Below are positions 10,065-19,358 of a stretch of 50,119 nucleotides of DNA, piece by piece. Each line of letters begins with the position of its first letter. Position 1 is the first letter of the stretch. The position numbers and the translations under genes were made by a program. Origin of the DNA: Syntrophus sp. (in: bacteria) (GTDB lineage Bacteria; Desulfobacterota; Syntrophorhabdia; Syntrophorhabdales; Syntrophorhabdaceae); contig PNOF01000014.1 in assembly GCA_013824645.1 (NCBI GenBank), positions 1-50,119 of the forward strand, in the 5' to 3' direction. The notes beneath the pieces were generated by a model. The model was not told the origin of the DNA. It made no database searches and worked only from the letters and a program-made list of their open reading frames with translations.

Positions 10065-10925
10065 ATGGAATTCGTTGCTCTGGACTTCGAGACGGCAAAT
10101 GCAGATATGTCCTCTATCTGCCAGCTTGGACTTGCGCTCTTCAAAGATGGTTCACTTCAGGAAGAATGGAAGACTTATATTGATCCAGAAGACTTCTTTG
10201 ATGGGATCAATGTTTCAATTCATGGAATTGATGAGACCACGGTAGAGGGTGCTCCGATACTTCCGGATATCGCAAGTCTTATTTACAGCTATCTGGATGA
10301 TCGGATTGCTGTTTGCCACACCCATTTTGACCGAGTAGCGCTTCATAAAGCCTGTGCAAAGTATGACCTGCGTGTGCCAACATGCACGTGGCTCGACTCT
10401 GCGCGAGTGACCCGAAGAACATGGGATCAATTTGCATACAAAGGGTATGGCCTTGCAAATGTGTGTGCTACCTTAGGATATCAATTTGTACAACATGATG
10501 CCCTTGAGGATGCAAAAGCTGCTGCACACATTCTTCATGCTGCTATTGAAAAGACCGGAATGGACTTGCAACAATGGCTGAAACGTGTCGAACGGAGTAT
10601 TGGTTTTCCAGATCATTCCTATAATATTTCACAAGATGGCAACCCAGAGGGTGCTTTTTACGGCGAAATGCTGGTTTTCACGGGTGCCCTTGAAATATCA
10701 CGACGGGTGGCTGCTGACATGGCCGCAAAGATCGGGTGTATGGTTGTTGACGGGGTTAATAAGAAGACGACAATTCTTGTTGTAGGAGATCAAGACATTA
10801 AGAAGCTTGCAGGTCATGAAAAAAGCTCAAAACACAGAAAAGCCGAGAAGCTAATAGCAGAGGGCTACCCAATAAGGATTCTTCAGGAGAGTGACTTCAA
10901 AGAGTTGGTATTATTAGCAGAGTAA
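10065..10925 (+). CDS. DEDDh 3'-5' exonuclease with C-terminal BRCT domain
   Basis: This 286 aa protein joins a DnaQ-type exonuclease (about residues 1-165) to a BRCT domain (about 196-283). The catalytic residues D7 and E9 (ALDFET), D89 (HTHFD), H144 and D149 (HDALEDA) are all present, so it should be active on DNA or RNA 3' ends. The BRCT part has FTGALEISRRVAADMAAKIG and the strand TTILVVGDQD, as in NAD-dependent ligase and related proteins. Such fusions are widespread and are thought to act in DNA repair or phage-related processes. It is the last gene of the 8-11 kb group; a good GGGAGGGAGG site precedes the ATG. Confidence 0.88.
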   Translation: MEFVALDFETANADMSSICQLGLALFKDGSLQEEWKTYIDPEDFFDGINVSIHGIDETTVEGAPILPDIASLIYSYLDDRIAVCHTHFDRVALHKACAKYDLRVPTCTWLDSARVTRRTWDQFAYKGYGLANVCATLGYQFVQHDALEDAKAAAHILHAAIEKTGMDLQQWLKRVERSIGFPDHSYNISQDGNPEGAFYGEMLVFTGALEISRRVAADMAAKIGCMVVDGVNKKTTILVVGDQDIKKLAGHEKSSKHRKAEKLIAEGYPIRILQESDFKELVLLAE

Positions 10926-11365
10926 AAGTAATCCTTCCGCACCCCCTAATTATTCAAGCCGCTACCTTGAGATGAATTAAGATGACTTCATTATGAATGA
11001 GTCTCCAAAGGGGCATGTCGCAGATTATTTTCGGGTGCGCTTTGGGGACATTCTTTGCATATTACTTTTCGAGAATTTTTTCATATGCAATGCACAAAAT
11101 TTAGATCTGCTCTCCGGTGAACTTGACTATGCGGGATATATCGAAACTGTCTTAAGGGACCGCAATAAATATCGTTCTGCATGAAAGTGAATTATATGGC
11201 CGTTGTTTTTTACGTTACCTGGATCAACGAGGTCCGGCCTTGAAATATACGTTTTGCCTTGATATACTCTCCCCATGGCCCGCCCATATGTCAATGCCCG
11301 CACCCTATGTATATCTGTCATGACTGACATGTTGAAACACTTTCAGAAAAAAAGGAGGATATGTC
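10926..11365. other. Non-coding gap
   Basis: These 440 bp hold no gene that I can support. A 63-codon frame on the + strand (10993-11184) has no Shine-Dalgarno site and no recognisable features. The last 20 bp contain the strong ribosome site of the next gene. Confidence 0.5.
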
Positions 11366-12229
11366 ATGAAAGTACTGTTTTTCTTTTTTGCATCCCTGTT
11401 TATCTGCCTTCAACCCGCCTACGCCATCGACGAAGGAACAGCGGAGGGCACAATTACCGTAAATAATGAAACAATCGCCATCAGCTATGTCTATGCCCAC
11501 CTTCACGACAATGCCGAGGGTCTCCTTGATCGCCCGAAGGAACTCCGTATTGTGCTCTCGGACCGGAAGGTCCCCCAGGAATCGCTCCGGGGAATCGTTT
11601 TTCTGCCCGTGGAGGATCTGGCCAGAGAGAACCGGATGCGGGGATTGATGATGCAGCTCAACCCGAATGATCCGGGCAAGATCGTCGTCACGCTCCTCCA
11701 GGCTCCGCCAACATCCCGTCATTCTTTGATGACGCTGACACTGAGCGCGACGGGAGAGAAGCTTTTCAAGAAACTGAATGTGTCGAAAACGCGTGTTGAC
11801 GGAGAAGTCGAGCATTTCGATACGCGCAGTGAAGGTGGTACGGACCTGCCGAAACTGAGCTACTCAGCAATATTCAGTGCACCGCTCTTCAATGAGCTGC
11901 CCGTAACCGCTGACCTTAAGGGGATGGCGGCACAGAAGAGCCCCCAGGTAAAAATATACCGCGAGAAAATCATTGCCATGAAAAAGGGTGATTTTGAGAC
12001 AGTGAAGCGCCTGTCGTCGGAACGGGCAAATCGGCGCAATGCCGTCATGCTTGCCCAATTGGGTGATCAGGCTAAGGTAATGGCCGCCGAGGGAGCGCTG
12101 GAGATGGAGCAGTCGCTCAAGCAGGTCAAGAGGGTGGTGGTCCGTGGAGACACCGCCGTCATGTTTTTTTCGGAAAAGCATTGGGCCACTTTTGTCCGTG
12201 AAGGCACAAACTGGAAAACGGACGATTGA
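11366..12229 (+). CDS. Secreted hypothetical protein, 287 aa
   Basis: The protein begins with a clear signal peptide, MKVLFFFFASLFICLQPAYA, with cleavage expected after AYA, so it is periplasmic or secreted. About residues 28-135 resemble a small beta-rich domain; residues 195-240 are helical and charged; the end (VVVRGDTAVMFFSEKHWATFVREGTNWKTDD) has the look of a small alpha/beta lumenal domain such as those found in DUF4878-like proteins. I do not recognise the family. AAGGAGG lies ten bases before the ATG. It is a single gene in its own unit. Confidence 0.7.
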   Translation: MKVLFFFFASLFICLQPAYAIDEGTAEGTITVNNETIAISYVYAHLHDNAEGLLDRPKELRIVLSDRKVPQESLRGIVFLPVEDLARENRMRGLMMQLNPNDPGKIVVTLLQAPPTSRHSLMTLTLSATGEKLFKKLNVSKTRVDGEVEHFDTRSEGGTDLPKLSYSAIFSAPLFNELPVTADLKGMAAQKSPQVKIYREKIIAMKKGDFETVKRLSSERANRRNAVMLAQLGDQAKVMAAEGALEMEQSLKQVKRVVVRGDTAVMFFSEKHWATFVREGTNWKTDD

Positions 12230-12339
12230 GCAGATGAGGGGTCGCCAAGAAATATTTGTGATGTCCTTTAGATATTTCGTTTCAAGTTATTACCGGACAA
12301 AGTCGGATATATTGAGCGTTAATAACAGGAGGTCTTTTT

Positions 12340-12630
12340 ATGATTATTGCGATCATCCATTTTCCACCAATAAAAGCAGGAAAGGAGAAAGAATTTCTTG
12401 AATGGTTTGAATGGTCAAACAGGGAATTTGCCAAATTGAAGGGCTTTCTCAACAGGAAGCTTTTGAAGCCAAAAGTAGGGGGTACATATGCTGCCATTCT
12501 TGAGTTGGAAAGCCATGAGGACTTTCTGGCCTTAGGCGCAAGCGATACCCATGCCGAAGCCGGGAAAAGGGTTTCACCGTTACTCGATGGCCGTCCTTCA
12601 CCGGATCTTTATGATGTTGTCATGATGTAG
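12340..12630 (+). CDS. ABM-domain (antibiotic biosynthesis monooxygenase-like) protein
   Basis: This 96 aa single-domain protein has the ferredoxin-like fold pattern of the ABM family: MIIAIIHFPPIKAGKEKEF (first strand and helix), then GFLNRKLLKP, then YAAILELESHEDFLAL. Members are cofactor-free monooxygenases, haem-degrading enzymes or proteins of unknown use; nothing here fixes the substrate. AGGAGG lies upstream of the ATG. It is convergent with the cupin gene, 12 bp away. Confidence 0.75.
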   Translation: MIIAIIHFPPIKAGKEKEFLEWFEWSNREFAKLKGFLNRKLLKPKVGGTYAAILELESHEDFLALGASDTHAEAGKRVSPLLDGRPSPDLYDVVMM

Positions 12631-12642
12631 AAATGGAATTAG

Positions 12643-12975
12643 TTACCTGTAGTGTATTGCCAACCAGATTGTTTTTTCGTCTGCGTCGGTCCAGAGCACT
12701 TTATGCTTCCGATGGGCAGGGAGATTAAGATAATCCCCCGGTTTCAAGATAACCGGCTCTTTATCTCCTTCCAAAAGAAGGGCCGCGCTGCCTTTAAGGA
12801 GCATAAACCACTCGTTCTCGTCTTCATCGTACCATTCATCTTCGGGCGTTAGTTGTCCATCGGAAATGATCCGTTCAAGTCTGAACGATTTCGTTTCAAC
12901 AAGCGTTTCGAAAATCTCCTCCGGGATCGCTTCCGGTATGTCGGCAAATAAGTTTTTCATCTTTTCATCTTCCAT
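12643..12975 (-). CDS. Cupin domain protein
   Basis: This is a small cupin of 105-110 residues. It contains the acidic stretch EDEWYDEDENEWFMLLKGSAALLL and the second cupin motif LKPGDYLNLPAHRKHKVLWTD with the metal-binding His. It resembles the small single-domain cupins often annotated as cupin 2 proteins, of unknown substrate. I place the start at 12975 (MEDEKMKN) or 12960 (MKNLFADIP). The frame stays open to 13023, but the extra residues come from a heptanucleotide repeat array and are unlikely to be protein. Confidence 0.7.
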   Translation of the reverse strand: MEDEKMKNLFADIPEAIPEEIFETLVETKSFRLERIISDGQLTPEDEWYDEDENEWFMLLKGSAALLLEGDKEPVILKPGDYLNLPAHRKHKVLWTDADEKTIWLAIHYR

Positions 12976-12979
12976 ATCG

Positions 12980-13045
12980 ATTCCCGATTCACTATTTAGG
13001 CCTCTTTGCTCTATGCCATTCACGATTCACCATTTACGATTCACG
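12980..13045. repeat. Heptanucleotide tandem repeat, ATTCACG type
   Basis: The + strand reads ATTCCCG, ATTCACT, ATTTAGG, then 17 degenerate bases, then ATTCACG, ATTCACC, ATTTACG, ATTCACG. Every unit is seven bases long. The same motif (ATTCACG ATTTACGG) occurs at 24340-24355. It sits between the cupin start and the TPR gene end. Confidence 0.75.
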
Positions 13046-13048
13046 GTT

Positions 13049-13519
13049 TCAAATGCCTCTCCGTTGTATTGCTAACCTCTTTTCAATAATCTTTTCCAGT
13101 ATATCTTTAAAATCCTGTGCATCAGGGGAAATCTCAACGGCTTTGCCGGCAAGTTTCTCTGCTATATCAAGCTTCATATCTTCCGAATAATAGAGCCAGG
13201 CAAGATTGTTGTATGCACGGGGGTCCTTCGTTTTATTTATTGCCTTGTTATAGCACCTTTCCGCATCACCCACAGCATCTTTTTGAACATAGACGTTGCC
13301 CATATAGAGATAGGCGATGGGTAACCGTTTTACCGCAATCATATATTCTCTGAGGGCTTCATCTAATTCCCTATTTCTCTCATAGGCTATACCAAGGTTT
13401 ATGTGCTCTTCTGGTGTCATCTGATCATGTGTTATAAATATACCGGGAAGACTGCACGACAACAGAACAAACAACGCCAGTATTAAGAAAGTAGCTTTAC
13501 AGGGAGTGGCTGGGATAAT
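13049..13519 (-). CDS. TPR-repeat lipoprotein, probable AUU start
   Basis: The protein has three to four TPR-like helical repeats (EEHINLGIAYERNRELDEALREY, IAYLYMGNVYVQKDAVGDAERCYNKAI and PRAYNNLAWLYYSED), used for protein binding. A TTG at 13474 would give 141 aa but would cut the signal sequence. Upstream in frame there is KATFLILALFVLLSC, a complete lipoprotein signal with lipobox LLSC. The only initiation site that explains it is an ATT codon at 13519-13517, which has AAGGAG (13533-13528) eight bases upstream; this would give a 156 aa precursor. ATG, GTG or TTG codons are absent between that site and the signal. AUU starts are rare (infC and pcnB of E. coli use them), so a sequencing error is the alternative. 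Confidence 0.65.
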   Translation of the reverse strand: MIPATPCKATFLILALFVLLSCSLPGIFITHDQMTPEEHINLGIAYERNRELDEALREYMIAVKRLPIAYLYMGNVYVQKDAVGDAERCYNKAINKTKDPRAYNNLAWLYYSEDMKLDIAEKLAGKAVEISPDAQDFKDILEKIIEKRLAIQRRGI

Positions 13520-15241
<1,722 letters not shown>

Positions 15242-15314
15242 GGGGCTCACGTCGCCCCCTCCATCAGCAAAGCCGGTGGAGCCACCCCTCTCTCACTCGC
15301 CGTGCGAGCTAAAG
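15242..15314 (+). repeat. Short hairpin repeat, copy R2
   Basis: The element starts on the base after the eno stop codon: GGGGCTCACGTCGCCCCC, then CTCCATCAGC-AAA-GCCGGTGGAG, then CCCCTCTCTCACTCG and GCGAGCTAAAG. It is the same family as R1, R4, R5 and R6. Its GC-rich stem may help end eno transcription. Confidence 0.8.
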
Positions 15315-15318
15315 TAAA

Positions 15319-15385
15319 GGGGCTTGCGTCTGTCACCCGCATGGGTGGTCGCCCCCTCCAACGGCTTCACCTACGGTGAAGCAAT
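15319..15385 (+). repeat. Short hairpin repeat, degenerate copy R3
   Basis: It begins GGGGCTTGCGTC like the other copies, but 20 extra bases (TGTCACCCGCATGGGTGGTC) separate this arm from GCCCCCTCCA, with GTC on both sides of the insert. The right half is replaced by the hairpin GCTTCACC-TAC-GGTGAAGC. Confidence 0.65.
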
Positions 15386-15390
15386 TTGAA

Positions 15391-15413
15391 ATCTCAAATT
15401 TCAAATTTGAGAT
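15391..15413. repeat. Perfect palindrome in the DUF6485 upstream region
   Basis: ATCTCAAATTT is followed by a single C and then its exact complement AAATTTGAGAT, giving 11 bp arms. It could be an operator or part of a terminator; there is no U-tract after it. Confidence 0.6.
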
Positions 15414-15482
15414 CGCGTCGTAGATATATAGGGCTTTATTTTGCCATTACATGATGCGCTGTGCATTTTGGGAGGAAAGATA

Positions 15483-15680
15483 ATGGATTGTATAGGAGAA
15501 AACAATAGAACGGCTTGTGCCTGCACCTATGAATCCTGCAACAAACGAGGCAAATGCTGCGAATGTGTATCATACCACAGAAACAAAAACCAGTTGCCGG
15601 GTTGTTTTTTTACAAAAGAAGGTGAAAGGACATACGACAGGTCTTTTCAGTTTTTTGCAAAGGACAGAAAACTCTGTTAA
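15483..15680 (+). CDS. DUF6485-type small Cys-rich protein
   Basis: This 65 aa protein has seven to eight cysteines in the order CIGENNRTACACTYESC, KCCECVSYHR and PGCFF, followed by TYDRSFQFF. It matches my memory of the DUF6485 family, a short conserved protein of anaerobes with a likely metal or cluster site. The function is not known. The ATG at 15483 has GGAGGA nearby; an upstream in-frame TTG at 15441 lacks a site. It stands alone between the eno repeats and the convergent 15.7 kb gene. Confidence 0.7.
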   Translation: MDCIGENNRTACACTYESCNKRGKCCECVSYHRNKNQLPGCFFTKEGERTYDRSFQFFAKDRKLC

Positions 15681-15698
15681 AAAGCATCCAAAAAGACG

Positions 15699-16196
15699 CT
15701 AGCTAAGTTCTCCCATAGTTTCTTCGGCTTTCAACCGCACTTCTTTTGATTTGTGGCTCATAGCAACAATTGATAATTTTCTCAACGTATCATCCTTTTG
15801 CCGTTGTGGTAACTTTGCATATATCTCTCTGAGCTTCCCGATAGTATTGAGGGTAATGGTTTGATCTTTCGTATCAAGAATTAACAACAAAGTCGGCGCA
15901 TCATCGGGCAATCCATAGCTTTCAATATATTTCGATACATGTTTTACAAAAGTTCCCAATCCATAGGATTGATGAACTTTTTTGTACAATTTATCATGCT
16001 CGATAGTGCCCTTTTTCCCCATGAAGATCCGATCAAGGGCCTCCTGCACGCGTCCTGTCTGCCATCTGTCCTTTGGACGTTCTTTCGCCCCTTCTTCCCC
16101 CTTCTCTTTTTTCTCCTTTCTTCCGTAAAATCCACTTTTATCTTTGTTCCGGTCTATTTCACGCCAGTTTGGCTTGTCATCGTCATAGTCACCCAC
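15699..16196 (-). CDS. Hypothetical charged protein, 165 aa
   Basis: I do not recognise this protein. Residues 1-50 are very hydrophilic (rich in Asp, Lys, Glu and Arg) and probably disordered. From about residue 55 it is helical, and the end (TLRKLSIVAMSHKSKEVRLKAEETMGELS) looks like a HEAT-type helical pair. There is no signal peptide, so it should be cytoplasmic. It follows the secreted 163 aa gene by 29 bp on the same strand, so it is probably the last gene of the polysaccharide export operon. Confidence 0.6.
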   Translation of the reverse strand: MGDYDDDKPNWREIDRNKDKSGFYGRKEKKEKGEEGAKERPKDRWQTGRVQEALDRIFMGKKGTIEHDKLYKKVHQSYGLGTFVKHVSKYIESYGLPDDAPTLLLILDTKDQTITLNTIGKLREIYAKLPQRQKDDTLRKLSIVAMSHKSKEVRLKAEETMGELS

Positions 16197-16225
16197 GAGT
16201 ACCTTCCTTCTATTAATTATATGCC

Positions 16226-16717
16226 TTAACGCCTTGAAGTTCTGAATGTTTCTTCAAGACCCACTTTCCATACCCCGCCTTCCCTAAACATCTTTAGTAT
16301 TGCAGGTTTCCCGGCTTTCTTATGATGGATAATGATTTCTGTCCTGTTTCGTTCTATTTTCCCCATTTCCCATTTACTTTGTTCGAGCACTAAATCGGGG
16401 TCAAAATTTTCAATATATTTGGTCCAATATGATACAGACAATACACCGCCAATGGCAAAGTCTTTGTCTATAGCCTCTTTCGTATAACTTGCACCCGCTT
16501 TACCGGTAGCCTTATAAACATCATCAATAATTATGCTTTTTGATTTCTCTGAAAGGATAGACCAGGTTTTCGGATAATTCCCCTCTTTCATGGTTTTGAA
16601 AAAAGATTCTGCTGTGAAAAGGATTGTATCGGTTTCGTTGCTATTGTTTCCAGCATATAGGAATGGAACACATTGAAATAACAACAAAAAGACAAATAAA
16701 ATACTTCTTGTTTTCAT
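16226..16717 (-). CDS. Secreted hypothetical protein (NTF2/DUF4878-like)
   Basis: This 163 aa protein has a clear signal peptide (MKTRSILFVFLLLFQCVPFLYA) expected to be cut after LYA. The mature part (AESFFKTMKEGNYPKTWSILSEKSKS, later TEIIIHHKKAGKPAILKMFREGGVWKVGLEE) has the layout of small NTF2-like lumenal domains, with a first helix carrying FFKTMKEGNY and final strands with WKV. I cannot name the substrate. It lies in line with the polysaccharide genes upstream. Confidence 0.65.
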   Translation of the reverse strand: MKTRSILFVFLLLFQCVPFLYAGNNSNETDTILFTAESFFKTMKEGNYPKTWSILSEKSKSIIIDDVYKATGKAGASYTKEAIDKDFAIGGVLSVSYWTKYIENFDPDLVLEQSKWEMGKIERNRTEIIIHHKKAGKPAILKMFREGGVWKVGLEETFRTSRR

Positions 16718-16778
16718 GAGAAAAATTTAGGGCCGGGAGAATGATCCCAGCCCTTCAAGGCGTGAAATAGTTGGTTTA

Positions 16779-17066
16779 TCAATGATGCACTGTCGTGGTT
16801 GCGGCATCTGAAGAACCACCGCCACTTGACGCTGCCGCGATACCTGCTGCAACCGCTGCTGCACCAACCACTATGGCTCCAACGGTTCCTGCTCCTATTC
16901 CTGCTGCTGCACCACCACCTGCTGCCGCTCCGGCTGCTCCAGCCCCTGCTGCACCACCACCTGCTGCACCTTCAGCTTGAGCATATGAGGTTGAAGGAAT
17001 AATTATCAAACCAGTTAGAAATAGAAAACAAACAATAGCACCTATAAATCCCTTTCTTGTTTTCAT
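16779..17066 (-). CDS. Ala/Gly-rich secreted peptide of the polysaccharide operon
   Basis: This 95 aa protein has a signal peptide (through about residue 30, ...STSYA) and then a mature chain made almost only of Gly and Ala, with a hydrophobic stretch (about residues 60-81) and a Ser/Thr tail ending in two His. Such short Gly/Ala peptides recur beside exopolysaccharide export genes; their role is unknown. The Gly/Ala run explains the long shadow frames on the + strand. It is 80 bp from the YjbH gene on the same strand. Confidence 0.65.
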   Translation of the reverse strand: MKTRKGFIGAIVCFLFLTGLIIIPSTSYAQAEGAAGGGAAGAGAAGAAAGGGAAAGIGAGTVGAIVVGAAAVAAGIAAASSGGGSSDAATTTVHH

Positions 17067-17145
17067 AATCTTACCTCCTGGTAATTAAAGATTGTCATTA
17101 ATCAATCTGTTGAGCTTTTATAAACCGTTTTATTTACTGCATTTA

Positions 17146-19239
17146 TTACTTATATAGCAGCCCCTTGTCTCTGTCAAGTAATAATTTCAATGTCCGTCCG
17201 AGAAAACCAAAGATGGTATTGTGATGATCTATATCCTGCGCAACATCCCTTGTCCATGGCGATATCGAATAGTTGTAGACAGTTCGTGAATCTGCGCCTT
17301 TAAAGATCATCAGCGGGATAGTAACCCCGATACCCTTATCGTGATAACCCCGGTTAAAACTGTCCCGGAAGCCTGATGTATCCGTAGCGCTATACCATCC
17401 ATAGATAATCACCCCCTTAATAAACTTCGATACGGTAAGTTTTGCCCCTTCATCACCGCCGAGAAATCGTCCCGTTTTAATATCAACAAAAACATCGATC
17501 TCCGGTATGTTCAATCGTGCATTTAAAAACCATGTATGGTATGTCTTTCCACTTATGCCGTCTTTCAGTCCGAAAGCTGAATCAGGATCCCTCTTTTTCA
17601 CAATGCTGCCGCTTAAACCAACCAAAAACCTTCCCTTATTGATGGGTCTTGCAATCTCACCGTCAAGACCTGCATATTCAATTTCCAGGAGTCCTCCTGA
17701 AAAACGTCCGTATGTTTCATGCTCCATTTTGTAGAGCTGGTCAAACATGAGCCTGCTCAGAGCCAGGTTTTTTTCTTTATAGAGGGGAATATCTGACCGT
17801 ATTGCATCTTCGGAAGGGCTATTGACCGTTGATATGTTATTAAGGGGATATCCGGCAAACCCGACAATAAAAGACATCCCTTTCCACGGGTAGTGGCTTA
17901 TCCACCCCTCAGCCCCTAATCTATATTTGAAAAAGCCCGATGGATCATTCAAAAAGGTCTGAAAGACAGGTCTCATACCATACCCGAAGAGACTCTTGTA
18001 TTCCAATTTCATATCAGGCATCTCGCATATTGCTGTTTCCGTTTTTGACAAAAAGAAAAACTCTCCGGGGGTAAGCCTTTCCGCGTACCATTCTGCGATG
18101 TCATACCGTGTTGTTGTAAACTCAAAGAGAGGAATTTCATTTTCCGTCAGCGCTATATGAATCGTTTGGAAATGAAGCGGTACAATCTCTGCGATAATTC
18201 TGGCAATTACCCCGATGGCTTTTGTATTGTAATAATACCGGTCATTTTTGGCCCGTATCCATAAATCATTCCTGTCTATCATGATACCGATACTTCTAAA
18301 ACCCGATTTCTGTAACGCCGTCACAAGTCTTTGATACAGAGGGTTTGCTGCATCTTCTTTTTTCTCTCTGTATGGTTGGTTGTATATAGATATAATGGGT
18401 TGTCCTATATCAAACGCCGCAGAAAAATTCACACCTATCTGATTTCCTCTCTGATAGCTCACATCTATTTCTGTCCATTTAAAAGGTTTCCACCTGATAC
18501 CAATATTAAATGGAGACGGGGGAGCGTCAGCGAAATATTTGTTCCGGGCAGGGTCACTCGTCTGCTTTTCATACCTTATGGGGTTATATTCCAGCATGAG
18601 GGCATATTTTTCAGAGAGAGCTAATTGAATACCCCAAAAGAATTGGCCATCTTTGAGCCAACTTTTCGGATCGTTGAACAGTTCTGCTTTAAAACTTTCT
18701 TCCGAAGAAGACAGGGGGCCTTTGCCAAATCTGCCATTACCGAATCCGACAGTAAAGTCAAAGGGATAGAGCTGTTTGCTCGCCACAATGGACTGCGAAG
18801 CATACACTCTTGTCCCCTGTGGATCCATAATATCCACAGCGACAGCAGGTTTCCATTTACTCTCCTCCATGATCCGGAATCTCACTCCGAAAGATTTGTC
18901 CTTGTCGTTACCGTAGCCACTCCACTTTGGGTCTCCCGGACTTGCGGCAACGCCAAGTATTTCGGTTACCTTCCCACTCAATTCAACCCCTTTGAAAGGG
19001 CTCAAGGCCAGGTAATAGTATCTGTAAGGATCGATCTGGCTTACACCCACCCTGTAGCTATTCTCCTTCAGCATCCTCGCTGTAGGCAGCTCCATAATAC
19101 CCGTAAAACCACTATTTGCAGGGGTTATAAAGGGTTCATCGCCAGCCGTGGCAGACATAGGGTTACAGAAGAACATGGAGAAAAAAGAGATGGATAGAAT
19201 TGATAAGAACAAATGAGACTTAGCCGCTAGTATCAGCAC
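17146..19239 (-). CDS. YjbH-type exopolysaccharide outer-membrane protein
   Basis: This 697 aa protein has an N-terminal signal region (hydrophobic residues about 8-30) and the YjbH-family opening GFTGIMELPTARML near residue 45, followed by an amphipathic beta-strand-rich body ending in Lys. Proteins of this family act with capsule or exopolysaccharide export systems in the outer membrane. The start is a GTG at 19239, with a weak AGGCG site. It lies 120 bp after the SLBB exporter gene, on the same strand. Confidence 0.85.
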   Translation of the reverse strand: MLILAAKSHLFLSILSISFFSMFFCNPMSATAGDEPFITPANSGFTGIMELPTARMLKENSYRVGVSQIDPYRYYYLALSPFKGVELSGKVTEILGVAASPGDPKWSGYGNDKDKSFGVRFRIMEESKWKPAVAVDIMDPQGTRVYASQSIVASKQLYPFDFTVGFGNGRFGKGPLSSSEESFKAELFNDPKSWLKDGQFFWGIQLALSEKYALMLEYNPIRYEKQTSDPARNKYFADAPPSPFNIGIRWKPFKWTEIDVSYQRGNQIGVNFSAAFDIGQPIISIYNQPYREKKEDAANPLYQRLVTALQKSGFRSIGIMIDRNDLWIRAKNDRYYYNTKAIGVIARIIAEIVPLHFQTIHIALTENEIPLFEFTTTRYDIAEWYAERLTPGEFFFLSKTETAICEMPDMKLEYKSLFGYGMRPVFQTFLNDPSGFFKYRLGAEGWISHYPWKGMSFIVGFAGYPLNNISTVNSPSEDAIRSDIPLYKEKNLALSRLMFDQLYKMEHETYGRFSGGLLEIEYAGLDGEIARPINKGRFLVGLSGSIVKKRDPDSAFGLKDGISGKTYHTWFLNARLNIPEIDVFVDIKTGRFLGGDEGAKLTVSKFIKGVIIYGWYSATDTSGFRDSFNRGYHDKGIGVTIPLMIFKGADSRTVYNYSISPWTRDVAQDIDHHNTIFGFLGRTLKLLLDRDKGLLYK

Positions 19240-19358
19240 TATCGCCTGTATATGAAGAAAATATCGGCACCGATCTGGAGATTGGCGATGCGCTGTATAC
19301 TATCACGTACCATTTTATAGGGTACATTCGTCAATAGCAGCATGCTCATGCCCGAAAG

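Noticed and set aside
10993-11184. 63-codon + strand frame
   Set aside because: No ribosome site, no protein-like pattern, and it lies in a long non-coding gap.
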